From positions 1 to 24,091 of the forward strand of contig JARQWU010000161.1 of assembly GCA_040182905.1 (NCBI GenBank): a DNA stretch of 24,091 nucleotides, read 5' to 3'. Position 1 is the first letter of the stretch. The number at the start of each line of letters is the position of its first letter. Positions 10,845 to 19,702 of this stretch are shown here, in pieces. The notes beneath the pieces were generated by a model that made no database searches, had not been told where the DNA came from, and saw only the letters and a list, made by a program, of their open reading frames with translations. Origin of the DNA: Barthelona sp. PAP020. Its lineage: Eukaryota > Metamonada: BaSk clade. The position numbers and the translations under genes were made by a program.

Positions 10845-12971
10845 ATGTTTCGTTATGAAGAAATTGATCTGTTTCGGGAGAATTTTGAAAATTATCAATC
10901 AAAAGAAGGATGGATATTGGACCGAAAGTTTGAGAAGTCTTATGATTTTGCGAATGATATTCAAATCAATAATATTGCGTTTGAAGAAATGGAAATAATT
11001 GATAATAACTTTTTCATAAACGGTTTTAATGATTGTTTTATTTGTAAACATTTGGATAAGATTGTTATTGTCAAAAAATTGAATGAAAATGTGTCAAATC
11101 TTGATTTATTATTAGAAGTATTTCCTGCAATGTTTGATCATCCTTCTATTTCTAAAATTTATGGAATTACACAGATTGATGGAGTATCATTTATTGTAAT
11201 GGAATATTTTGAATGCACATTAGAGGATAGAATTCATGAGCTTGGATTTTTAGAAAAAATTGAAATTTTACTCCAAATTTCATCTGCTTTGAATTATTGT
11301 CATAACAGAGGTATTATACATGGTTTTATCAATCCTCGCAATATTTTATTGAAGAAAAAGTCAGGCAAATATCAAGTGGGTTTGATTTCTTTTAAACATT
11401 TGTTATTTATTGATAAATTTCAAGATTGTTTTAATATTTCGCAATTTAAGGCACTTCCTTACGTATATTACATGTCAAACCGTGTTTTTTTGAGTTTTGA
11501 TTATTTTAAGGATGAGGATTGTAATACTTTTGAGATTTTTGAAGAAGAATTTGATATTTGGGCATTTTCTACATTATTTATTCAGGTTATTAGCGGTAAA
11601 AAACCATTTTTTGGGAAATCCGCGATAGAAACGTTAAACTTGATAAAAAGTGGTTGTTTACCATTTGAAAATGATTTAATTGAAGCAATATCTGGGTTTG
11701 AAATAATTACACGCTGTTTTTCAAAGAATTTGAATGAAAAACCGTCATTTTTAATGATTAGCCTATTTTTGGGAATGTTATTAAAGAGATTTGAGAATTT
11801 AGTGTATGCAGATTTCAAACGTGATGATGTTATTTGCAGATTAACTGATGAATTGACTGTATTAAAGAAGGAAAATAGTCGTCTAATATTGGGAGAAACT
11901 AAACACAATGGAGACATAGAAATTGATGTAAAGTCTGCTGGTCTTTACTCATTTTCTGCTGAAGATGATTTTTCGATGCATCAGAAACAAGGAGAGAATG
12001 TAACAAATATGATTGATTTGTGGGATGAATCATTGGTAGCCAAAATTGGAAACGACCCAATATTTTACCAAGAATTTCCTGATAGTCATATTCAATCACT
12101 TGATTATTCAAAATGTGGGAAATATTTTGCAGCAGCTGGAGTAGATAAGACTTTACGTGTGTATGATTCTTCGAATCATGAAATTGTTCATGAACAGTGG
12201 TATATCAAAGCTGTTTGTTTAAAGTTTTGTCCTACTGATAATTTTTTGGCAATTGGTGGTATAGATGGTGATGAAGACTTCTATTTTGAAGACAATACAA
12301 ATAGACCTGTTGTATATTTCATCGACACTGTTAATTGGAAGGTGATCAATGTCATTTCTGATTTTGATCAAGTTATTGTTGGAATGACGTTTACATCAGA
12401 TGGTAAGTATATCGCTTTAACGTTAGAGAGTGGTTTTATTGCTTTTTATTTTTCTGATGGAGAGAAACATTATTCGTTTCATCCACATTCAAAAGATGTT
12501 GTTTCTTGTTCTTTTACAAGTGATTCAAAATATTTTGCCACAGTTAGTCATGATGGACATTCAAAGTTCTTCTCATTTGAAGACTTTCAAGAAATTTTTG
12601 ATTGGTCACATGATGATCGGGAGGTTTTTTCAGGGGCTTTTTCTTCCGATGATAATTATTGGGCTACTGGCGATAATGCCGGTATAATAAGAGTCTTCAA
12701 TGTTCAATCTGGGGATTTATTGGGCAAATTTAGTGTGTACAATCAATATTCTAAAACAGTTATTTCATTGTGTTTTTCTCCCAACAGTTCTTTGATATAT
12801 TCATGTTCTAATGATAAGTATATCACTATTATTCGCAGAGACACTGGTGAATCAGTACAAACTATCCTTACACCATCATCTTCATTGTGTCAAATGACTT
12901 TGAACCATGATGACACTCATTTATTGTGTTGTGGTAATCCATCTGCATTGCATGAATATTGTTTTGAATAA
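10845..12971 (+). CDS. Pseudokinase fused to a WD40 propeller
   Basis: A 708-residue protein with a protein-kinase fold at about residues 55-315 and WD40 repeats at about 405-708. In the kinase part the Lys of the VAIK-like strand (IVIVKK, 77-78), the hinge VMEYFECTLEDRI and the alpha-F helix FDIWAFSTLFIQVISGKKPF are recognisable. The catalytic loop reads HGFINPRN (159-166) where active kinases have HRDLKPxN, so the catalytic Asp is Phe, and the DFG triplet appears as SFK (about 182-184). The domain should therefore be inactive and act as a binding module. The WD40 part has about seven repeats with endings such as LRVYDS, IRVFNV and SKFFSF. A short coiled-coil (about 325-346) links them. A scaffold in signalling is likely; the partner is unknown. 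Confidence 0.85.
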   Translation: MFRYEEIDLFRENFENYQSKEGWILDRKFEKSYDFANDIQINNIAFEEMEIIDNNFFINGFNDCFICKHLDKIVIVKKLNENVSNLDLLLEVFPAMFDHPSISKIYGITQIDGVSFIVMEYFECTLEDRIHELGFLEKIEILLQISSALNYCHNRGIIHGFINPRNILLKKKSGKYQVGLISFKHLLFIDKFQDCFNISQFKALPYVYYMSNRVFLSFDYFKDEDCNTFEIFEEEFDIWAFSTLFIQVISGKKPFFGKSAIETLNLIKSGCLPFENDLIEAISGFEIITRCFSKNLNEKPSFLMISLFLGMLLKRFENLVYADFKRDDVICRLTDELTVLKKENSRLILGETKHNGDIEIDVKSAGLYSFSAEDDFSMHQKQGENVTNMIDLWDESLVAKIGNDPIFYQEFPDSHIQSLDYSKCGKYFAAAGVDKTLRVYDSSNHEIVHEQWYIKAVCLKFCPTDNFLAIGGIDGDEDFYFEDNTNRPVVYFIDTVNWKVINVISDFDQVIVGMTFTSDGKYIALTLESGFIAFYFSDGEKHYSFHPHSKDVVSCSFTSDSKYFATVSHDGHSKFFSFEDFQEIFDWSHDDREVFSGAFSSDDNYWATGDNAGIIRVFNVQSGDLLGKFSVYNQYSKTVISLCFSPNSSLIYSCSNDKYITIIRRDTGESVQTILTPSSSLCQMTLNHDDTHLLCCGNPSALHEYCFE

Positions 12972-13029
12972 ATGTTTTGCGTTTAATTTTTGATTGATTG
13001 AGAAGAAAAAAAGAATTTAATACAAACAT

Positions 13030-15063
13030 TTATTCATCCAAATCAAAGGCAGCCTCAAATAATAATTCAGATAACATCTCTAAAGGGTTTTCAGGTCGGA
13101 TTTCAGCGACTTGATACAACTTTTCGGTCAATGTGGACATAACATTGTCAACCAAATATTGTCTGAAAGGTTTTTGCCTTTCTTCAATCATTTCTTTTTC
13201 TTTTTCAACAGCTTTTGCAATCATTTTGCTGACAATCAATTGTCTCTCTGCTGATAATTTTTGGACTTCCATTTTCTCACTTTCAATTTTTCGAAGTTTT
13301 TCTTTCTCTAACAACTGTTCGGCCTTTATCTTTCTTGCTTTTGCTAAGGCGAGTTCTTCATCAGATGGTCCGAAATTGTGAGGTTTGCCCAACTGCTGAG
13401 TTATTATCTTGATCTTTTCATTGAGTGGCAGTGCGTAAGGAACATCAATGATTTGAATGTCACAACCATCAATTAAAGCTGTGTAATTTTGAGGTGCATC
13501 CACGGAATCGCCATCCACATCTAAATTTGGATCAGCAAAAGCTTCTTCTAATTGCTTGACGACTTGATCAAAAACCTTAGAGTTGAAGTCACCGGCGGCC
13601 AAGAATTCTTTATGCTTTACCAATTCTTCAGGTGTTAGAACTAGACGAATTACACATGAAGGAGCAATTTCTTGAGGATTCATTTTGCCCTCTTCATCAA
13701 TAAATTCGAATTCTTCTTCTTCTTCTTCCTCTTCCTCTTCTTCTTCTTCGTCTGCCTGCTCTTCATCATTGTCTTCCTCATCTCTTTCCATCTTTTCTTC
13801 TTCTTCTTCCTCCAAATCTTCCAACTTGTCTTTCTTCACCTTTGGACGACGAGATTGGAGCAGTTCTAACAATTGTTCCTTTGTGACAGGGAATCCATCT
13901 AAGATGTAACCAACATTCCTTTTAGCAGGAATCCAAACTTCCTCATTCAGTGCTTTAATGGCGAGATCTGCTGGAAAAGGCGTGGCGGGATAATTCTTCA
14001 ATGCACTGTTGGCATTTGACGCAAGCTCATCATCTTGACTTAATGTCAGCTTTGTAACACAGTCTTTAACATCAACACATGGCAAAGAGTAATGTTCTGC
14101 CAGTGCATTTGCTAACTCTGTCTTTCCAGTGCCAATTTGCCCAAGAACAACCAATTTCAAAGGTGACAAATTGTTGCTTTCAAAAAACTCATCAATAATC
14201 ATCTTCATGTTGTTCAATATACCACCTTCACAATGCCATTCAATGTCCATATCACCAACAGATCCTCTCTCGAAAAGATTACCCTCTAAATATTGCTCAT
14301 AGCCTCTTGTTTTTAAGAAAAACTCATCATCATCAATAAATTTAACGTCGTTGTTTCCCAAACGCTTGGAAATAGCCTTAACTATCTTCTTCTGTGACAT
14401 TTGGGTATCGTCAAGAGCCAAAATATACTGTAAACCAGGGTCCGTTGTCGCAACACTGTAAACAATAGCGGCAAGATCTTTGACATGAATAGTGTGCCAA
14501 AGATTCTTCCCATTTCCATATATGCTCAATTCCTTTGATTTCCATGCATCAACAAATAAATTTTTCAATTGTCCACCATCATAACCATACAATAAACCAG
14601 AGTTCACAACATGAGCTCTGAGCATTTCCTTTTTGTTCAACCTAATTACATTCTTTTCCAAATTCAATAATTGTAAATACAAAGGATGTGGTCTTCTTCT
14701 TTTAAAATCTTCTTCAGTAATAGAACTATCTTCAATAGAGGGAGTACGAATCCAGCTCATTGTATTTGAAATAGCAATGAAGACCTTTTCCTCAACTAAC
14801 TGTTCACTTGATAAAATATTGATAGCCTGAAACACACTATCATCTTGATTGGAAATTTCCCAAATAATAACATCACAACTCAACATTTTGTTTGATAATT
14901 CTATACTATTATTTGCAGAAGCAATATCAACAATCAAATTGCTTGAATTCTTGTTGTTGTTATGATCAACAACAACCAATTTTGGTTTTTCTTCTTCCGT
15001 TGAAAAATATTTGATTAATGCTTTTCCAACATATGTATCAGGATTGTACAGAAAGATACGCAT
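13030..15063 (-). CDS. AK7: Adenylate kinase 7-like protein with Dpy-30 motif
   Basis: AK7-type proteins balance adenine nucleotides in motile cilia and flagella. From the ATG at 15063 the protein is 677 residues. The N-terminal half (about 1-290) is an SDR-like NAD-binding fold with SGLLYGYDGG and IYGNGKNLWHTIHVKDLA. Then comes an adenylate kinase domain with P-loop GQIGTGKT (309-316) and YILDGFPVT (386-394). A long Glu-rich insert with an unbroken Glu run lies near 416-450. A charged coiled-coil (570-630) precedes a C-terminal Dpy-30 motif (RQYLVDNVMSTLTEKL, then VRPENP-like IRPENPLEML), which docks onto amphipathic helices in flagellar complexes. The domain order and length match AK7 (human about 720). 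The DGFPR arginine of classical adenylate kinases is Val. The frame runs on upstream of 15063, but those residues are not family-like. It converges with the pseudokinase gene, 58 bases apart. Confidence 0.9.
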   Translation of the reverse strand: MRIFLYNPDTYVGKALIKYFSTEEEKPKLVVVDHNNNKNSSNLIVDIASANNSIELSNKMLSCDVIIWEISNQDDSVFQAINILSSEQLVEEKVFIAISNTMSWIRTPSIEDSSITEEDFKRRRPHPLYLQLLNLEKNVIRLNKKEMLRAHVVNSGLLYGYDGGQLKNLFVDAWKSKELSIYGNGKNLWHTIHVKDLAAIVYSVATTDPGLQYILALDDTQMSQKKIVKAISKRLGNNDVKFIDDDEFFLKTRGYEQYLEGNLFERGSVGDMDIEWHCEGGILNNMKMIIDEFFESNNLSPLKLVVLGQIGTGKTELANALAEHYSLPCVDVKDCVTKLTLSQDDELASNANSALKNYPATPFPADLAIKALNEEVWIPAKRNVGYILDGFPVTKEQLLELLQSRRPKVKKDKLEDLEEEEEEKMERDEEDNDEEQADEEEEEEEEEEEEEFEFIDEEGKMNPQEIAPSCVIRLVLTPEELVKHKEFLAAGDFNSKVFDQVVKQLEEAFADPNLDVDGDSVDAPQNYTALIDGCDIQIIDVPYALPLNEKIKIITQQLGKPHNFGPSDEELALAKARKIKAEQLLEKEKLRKIESEKMEVQKLSAERQLIVSKMIAKAVEKEKEMIEERQKPFRQYLVDNVMSTLTEKLYQVAEIRPENPLEMLSELLFEAAFDLDE

Positions 15064-15202
15064 TTTTAATATAAAGAAAAAAGAGAATTTGAATTTTTTT
15101 ATTTTGCCAAATTCACACAAAAGCAAAATAAGAAAACAAAAATTGTTATACATATTTATAAAACCAACAAAAAAACAAAAAAAAAAACCTCAAATTACTC
15201 AA

Positions 15203-16882
15203 TTAAAACAAAGAATCATCAAAAGAAGGTTTAAATAACCCTTCATGAATTCTTGAATCCAGTTCATTATCCATTTCTCCATTATTTAATGTTGAAATGG
15301 ATAATTGATTGATTTTTGAAGTTAATTCTTTGTTTTTCTCAAATAACAATGAATCTTTTTCATCAAAATCTTTATTTAAACGATGTTTAGCGTTTGTTAA
15401 TTCATCTGTAATAGATTGAAGTTTTTCGCAATATTTATCTAATTTTCTTCTTGATTCAATGATTTTTGACTCACGTTCTTTTAAATCTTTTTGTACTTTA
15501 TTTTTTTCGTGTAAGAATTCAATTTTTTCGAACTCCAACTTGTCTGTAGCGATTTTCAAATCCTTAAGATTTTTAGCAAGCGTTTGCTTTTCAATTTCCA
15601 AATCATTGGTCTCTTTAGCTAACATTTCTTTCAATTCTTCGAAATTATCGATTTGTCCAGCAATTTCTTCAACTTCTTTTTCAAACTTGTCAGTTTTTAG
15701 CCCAAATTTTTGCTTTTCAATTTCAAAATCATTTTTCAACTTTGTTAACTGCATGTATGAATGACTATGTTGTTCGTCTATTTCGTTAATCTTTGTTTTG
15801 ACATTTTCATACCACATACTCATTCCTTCAGCAACATTATTGAGTTCTACTTCACGTTGATCTAATTTTTCTTTAAGTATTTGGTTATTGTTTTTAAATT
15901 GAACTTCTTTAAGATGCATATTGTTTAAATGGGTTTCCATTTTCAACAATTCTTCCTTCTTGTTGGATAATTCCATTTTAAATTTCTCCAATTCAATAAA
16001 TTCATTTTCTTTTTGTATTATACTGTTTTCTCTAGCGACTAATGAATTATTTAATTCGATCAAATTTTTTTTCTCAAAATTTTGCTCTTTTTTTTCTTCG
16101 TTAAGTCTAATTTCAAGTTCATTGATTCGTTCTTGCTGAATATTTAACAAAAATTCGTTTTCTTTCAATTTGGCTTTTTCTTTCAACAAATTATCATTAT
16201 TTCTTTGATATTCTTTGTTTTTTTCCAAAAAATCACTTTCATTTTCCTTTAATCTATTTTCATATTCGATCAAAATCTTTTCTTTTTGCTGAATATCCTT
16301 TTCCTTTTGTTTCAAACGCATCAAGGTGTAATTACTTTCTGTAACTTGTTCATTTATCTTTAGTTCATTCTTCTTGATCCAATCTTCCTTCAATAGAATT
16401 TCATTTGAAAGGCTCTCTCTTTCATTCAATTTCTTTTCAAATGACACTAATTCTTTTTCCTTTGTTGCAAGCAAATTTTCTTTATTTTCTAAATCTTTAA
16501 TGATTAAAAATAATTCGGACTTCTGACGTTTGATTTCATCAAAACTTGTATCATTTTCATTCTTCAACTGAACCAATCGAAATTCTTCATCTTTAATTCT
16601 TCTAGTTTCTTTTAATACATATGTTTCCTTTTTATTCAATTCATTTAAACGTTGAAGTTCAAATTGTTGTTTCTCAATATAAATATTGGAAGGTAAATTT
16701 ATGTTATCTTTCAGTTGTTTCATATCTTTGATTTCAATGTGGATTTTATCTATATTTTTCAAATCATTCATCAAATTTGATTCTTTTTCCTTTTTTGAAG
16801 GATTTTTTATTGATATATGAAGATTTTCAATATCTTTAATAACATCTTCAAATAATATATCTGGATTTTCATTCGTTGTCAT
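15203..16882 (-). CDS. Long coiled-coil protein, unknown
   Basis: A 559-residue protein made almost entirely of Glu, Lys, Leu, Asn and Ile in heptad-like order from about residue 45 to 530, so one long, nearly unbroken coiled coil. Repeated units such as KEKELVSFEKKLNERE and KEKILIEYENRLKENE recur along it. Short non-coiled ends are present: an acidic N-terminus (ENPDILFEDVIKDIENL) and a C-terminus ending GLFKPSFDDSLF. No motor, membrane or nuclease motif exists. It is upstream of and on the same strand as the AK7-like gene (139 bases between), so a role in the flagellar or basal-body cytoskeleton is possible but unproven. The start at 16882 is the first ATG after a T-rich leader. Confidence 0.8.
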   Translation of the reverse strand: MTTNENPDILFEDVIKDIENLHISIKNPSKKEKESNLMNDLKNIDKIHIEIKDMKQLKDNINLPSNIYIEKQQFELQRLNELNKKETYVLKETRRIKDEEFRLVQLKNENDTSFDEIKRQKSELFLIIKDLENKENLLATKEKELVSFEKKLNERESLSNEILLKEDWIKKNELKINEQVTESNYTLMRLKQKEKDIQQKEKILIEYENRLKENESDFLEKNKEYQRNNDNLLKEKAKLKENEFLLNIQQERINELEIRLNEEKKEQNFEKKNLIELNNSLVARENSIIQKENEFIELEKFKMELSNKKEELLKMETHLNNMHLKEVQFKNNNQILKEKLDQREVELNNVAEGMSMWYENVKTKINEIDEQHSHSYMQLTKLKNDFEIEKQKFGLKTDKFEKEVEEIAGQIDNFEELKEMLAKETNDLEIEKQTLAKNLKDLKIATDKLEFEKIEFLHEKNKVQKDLKERESKIIESRRKLDKYCEKLQSITDELTNAKHRLNKDFDEKDSLLFEKNKELTSKINQLSISTLNNGEMDNELDSRIHEGLFKPSFDDSLF

Positions 16883-16977
16883 AAATATCTAAAGCATAAA
16901 AAGTATCAAAAATTAAAAAAGGACAAACAAACAAATCCATTCTTTTTTCTTTTGAATTCATTATTTTTAACGTATTT
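16883..16977. promoter_or_regulatory. Divergent promoter region, coiled-coil gene / small membrane protein
   Basis: The 95 bases between two divergent ATGs must hold both 5' ends. A TCATT at 16958-16962, fifteen bases before the plus-strand ATG at 16978, matches the initiator consensus. The minus-strand start has no such match nearby. Confidence 0.4.
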
Positions 16978-17361
16978 ATGGGTTCATATTTTGATAATCC
17001 TTCACAAACATTGGGAAATATAGTTTGTGGAATCCTGTTACCAACTTTAATATTGTTTTTGATATGGGTTTTAGTAGTGCCAATCATACCGCCCAACAAG
17101 TTATTTGATTTATTGCCAGATAGTATGATTCCAGTTCGTATTAGTCTTTTGTCAATGATGGCATTTATTTCTTTTGTTATTTTATTACTGGGTTTGTTTT
17201 TATTTATTGAGAGTTACAATTATTTATTTCCTTCAAATGCTGACATCACAGAATTTCCTTCTATTCAAGATATATCTTCTTCAAAAGATTCTGAGTCAAT
17301 TGAAGAATTCGGTGAAATTATTGATACTGAATCAGAATCTGAATATGATGAATATAGTTGA
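16978..17361 (+). CDS. Two-span membrane protein, possibly PIG-P-like
   Basis: A 127-residue protein with two hydrophobic segments (about residues 15-35, CGILLPTLILFLIWVLVV, and about 55-78, MMAFISFVILLLGLFLFI) separated by a short loop with prolines, and an acidic Ser/Glu tail. The layout resembles PIG-P (yeast Gpi19), the small two-span subunit of the GPI N-acetylglucosaminyltransferase, which also has an LxWxxxP-like exit from the first span and a DI motif after the second (here SIQDISS). The likeness is in pattern only. DPM2-type or unrelated two-span proteins remain possible. Confidence 0.65.
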   Translation: MGSYFDNPSQTLGNIVCGILLPTLILFLIWVLVVPIIPPNKLFDLLPDSMIPVRISLLSMMAFISFVILLLGLFLFIESYNYLFPSNADITEFPSIQDISSSKDSESIEEFGEIIDTESESEYDEYS

Positions 17362-17914
17362 ATTTTTTTTGTGAAGAGTTTGCTTTTTGTTTTTTATGCT
17401 CATGTATAAATTGTTTGTACACAAATCTTTGGCGCCTTATGTTGAATAAATCTCGGTTCTTTTTTTTGTGTGTGTATTTTGTTGACTAGATTTGTGTTTT
17501 GAAGTCTTTTCCTTATTTATGAGTTAAATTATCTTTTACAATTGATAAATAATGGCTATTCAATGTTTCTTTTGAAAAAACTTCCATCAATCATCAAAGG
17601 AATGATGATTTATCTTCACAAAGTTATGAATTTTTTTTGAAAGTTTAAGAAAAAAGTTCAGATCCATTTTTTTCTCAAAGCAATTTGGGAAAGGTTCAAA
17701 TGAGGCTATGATGCGTGTTCTTTATCTGATTTTTGAAGAAATACACAGACCCCACTTGTTACGATAGTGTATGTCAAGAAGCTGAGCCTCAATTTAAATA
17801 ATTTCAATCATAATGTTTAAACAGTTTATTGTACAATAAAAATTACATGGGATAATAAATAAACAAAAATTTCTTTGCTGTTGAATTTTTGTGTGTTTTG
17901 TTTCCCATGAAAGA
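17362..17914. other. Intergenic region with hairpins and C/D-like boxes
   Basis: This 553-base stretch precedes the EME1-like gene. No open frame of note exists on either strand. A 7-bp hairpin AATCATC/GATGATT lies at 17589-17610 with an 8-base loop. ATGATGA at 17602-17608 matches a box C core, and CTGA occurs at 17726-17729 and 17782-17785, as in box D. A 6-bp inverted repeat ATACAC/GTGTAT lies at 17741-17746 and 17767-17772. No terminal stem joining a C and a D box is apparent, so a snoRNA is only a possibility. An AATAAA near 17443 may end the upstream gene's transcript. Confidence 0.35.
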
Positions 17915-19348
17915 ATGAATTTTGATACTGATGATGATTGTATTATTATTGATGATTCACCCAATGAACGATTCAACGATATAAATCGACAGGTTGATTT
18001 AACCAATGGTAAAATGAAACGTGCACCTTTAATCACTCAAAATTTTGTTACTAATGATATATTATCAATCAAGCGACCAAGTAAATTGAGAACATCAAAA
18101 ATTTCATCACAAGTATCAAGGCTTGAAAAATTTCAATCAGAGCCACCAAAGTTTACCCAACCAACATTACGAGAAAATAATAATTTTTTTGCCATTGCAT
18201 TACCCTCATTTGAAGAAATTTTTTCTCTTGACAAAGAGAGTTTTGAAAAGGTTGAAAGCATCGAAAGTAATTTTCCAGATCTGAATACTGAAGAAGAGTG
18301 TAAAGAATCAATTTTAAAAAATTCTCCCTCTATGTTTTCAACACCACCAAATGACATTTTTGAACGAAATGAAAATAGAAATGTTGATTCTTTTAAGAAT
18401 CCGTTAACTTTTCAAAGTCCATCCAAAGGAACTCCAGCAGAAGAGGAATATCGAGAGCGACAAAGAAAAATTGGGAAAAATGTTGATTGTGTGCGAGTTG
18501 AAATATTTTATTCCAATCCTGATCTTTGCGGGTTATCAGCAAAGCAGATAAAAATTCTAAAAGAGTTTCATGAAGTTATTTGTGAAAGTTTAAATGCAAA
18601 AGATATTGATTTTTTGGTCAATGATTCTTGTTATCCTACTTTGAAGGATCATTGTATACAAACAATGGTTTTTTCTTATCGGTTAGAAGGGTTACAGTGT
18701 TTAGGTAAAGCAAAAAGACAAATGTTTGCTTCAGAAAAATTTTGTATTTTTTTTATTCTTCCTTCTTTTATTGATCATTTTATCAATAATTTTACTTTTT
18801 TAAATGATGAAATTATAGATTCAATAATTATTTCTCCAGGATTATTAACATTCACAAAAAAACAAGTTGGTTTGAATAGTTCTCATGTTAATATTTCATA
18901 TTATGAACAATTGCAAGTATTAGCAATGTCAAAAGGTTATATTCTCATTCCTACAAAAAATACATTTGATGCTTCAAAGTTCTTCATGAATTTTACGGTC
19001 AATTATGCTCAAAAACCTTTCAGAGCAAATTTTGATGATATGAAAGAATTTGAAGGATTTTTAGTAGATAGAATGTATAAAAAAAAAGAATTGAAAGATT
19101 TATGTGCTCAAAATGCTGCTGATGAAGGTCTAACAGGTTTTTTGTTAAATCAAAGGTTTTTTTCCAAAGAGTTTGTTCAATTTATTACAAATAAATTTCC
19201 TTCATTTGTGAGTTTGTGGAATTTTATTCAAAGGCATGATCAGTGTTCAACAATGGATATCGAAAACTTTTTTGGCAAAAAATATGGCAAACAATCATTA
19301 AAACTCTTCCAATTTTTCTTAGCTGAAAAAGGAAACGAGTCATTGTGA
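17915..19348 (+). CDS. EME1/Mms4-like structure-specific nuclease partner (putative)
   Basis: EME1 is the non-catalytic partner of MUS81, cutting branched DNA in recombination and at stalled forks. The 477-residue protein has a disordered N-terminal third with an acidic-hydrophobic stretch DCIIIDDSP that looks like a SUMO-interacting motif, then a folded part (about 188-475). There, VFSYRLEG followed by FCIFFILPSFIDHFI parallels the EME1 strands around WRR and LLPAEEF, MNFTVNYAQKPFR parallels its FTKAVAEAPFK, and FFSKEFVQFITNKFPSFVSL parallels its C-terminal helix-hairpin-helix. The catalytic ERKxxxD of active XPF nucleases is absent, as expected for EME1. Identity is low, so this is a tentative call. 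The ATG at 17915 is used; the frame upstream of it lacks another ATG. Confidence 0.5.
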   Translation: MNFDTDDDCIIIDDSPNERFNDINRQVDLTNGKMKRAPLITQNFVTNDILSIKRPSKLRTSKISSQVSRLEKFQSEPPKFTQPTLRENNNFFAIALPSFEEIFSLDKESFEKVESIESNFPDLNTEEECKESILKNSPSMFSTPPNDIFERNENRNVDSFKNPLTFQSPSKGTPAEEEYRERQRKIGKNVDCVRVEIFYSNPDLCGLSAKQIKILKEFHEVICESLNAKDIDFLVNDSCYPTLKDHCIQTMVFSYRLEGLQCLGKAKRQMFASEKFCIFFILPSFIDHFINNFTFLNDEIIDSIIISPGLLTFTKKQVGLNSSHVNISYYEQLQVLAMSKGYILIPTKNTFDASKFFMNFTVNYAQKPFRANFDDMKEFEGFLVDRMYKKKELKDLCAQNAADEGLTGFLLNQRFFSKEFVQFITNKFPSFVSLWNFIQRHDQCSTMDIENFFGKKYGKQSLKLFQFFLAEKGNESL

Positions 19349-19429
19349 ACACAAAAATAAAATAGAATTAAAAAACAAAAAAATTAATAAAACATTCTAT
19401 CATTCATGTATCAACTGTCATTATTTTGA

Positions 19430-19702
19430 TTAATTGTATATGATTTCTAAATTTGTTCCTTCATGTATCTCATAATCATCCAAAGTTAGAAAATCTTGTA
19501 AAAATCTTCCATCTTTTTGAATTCTAAATCTATCATATCTTGTTCCTAAACGTCTTGAAGCCAATTTCTTGAGGTCTTCAATTGTATCATCAGTACTATC
19601 AAAAAGTTAGTAAATAAGGTAAATTTCTCAAAAAATATACTCAACTTTGACTTTAACTGATCTTCCAACAGGATCAGATATTTTGATAGTGATTAACGTC
19701 AT
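19430..19702 (-). CDS. UBL5: UBL5/Hub1 ubiquitin-like splicing modifier (spliced)
   Basis: Hub1/UBL5 is a ubiquitin-like protein that is not conjugated through a Gly-Gly end but binds Snu66 and tunes the spliceosome, helping use of weak 5' splice sites. Exon 1 is 19641-19702 and exon 2 is 19430-19595, joined across a 45-base intron to a 75-residue protein (human 73). Exon 1 gives SDPVGRSVKVKV. Exon 2 gives DDTIEDLKKLA, GTRYDRFRIQKDG, LDDYEIHEGTNLEI, matching the family's DDTIGDLKKL and DYEIHDGMNLEL segments. The end lacks Gly-Gly, as in Hub1. Without splicing, the frame ends at a TGA inside the intron, so the gene is invisible as one ORF. It shares a 43-base intergenic promoter with ELP3. Confidence 0.92.
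19596..19640 (-). other. 45-base spliceosomal intron in UBL5
   Basis: Read on the minus strand it starts GTATAT, has the branch-point-like TTTACTAAC, and ends TTTTTGATAG. Removal joins GTT GA to T ACT, giving the expected VDTDDT of the family in frame. The in-frame TGA inside the intron means that unspliced mRNA would truncate the protein. Confidence 0.9.

Noticed and set aside
13685-13909. Serine-rich plus-strand frame
   Set aside because: It is the reverse reading of the Glu-rich tract of the AK7-like protein and has no gene-like features.
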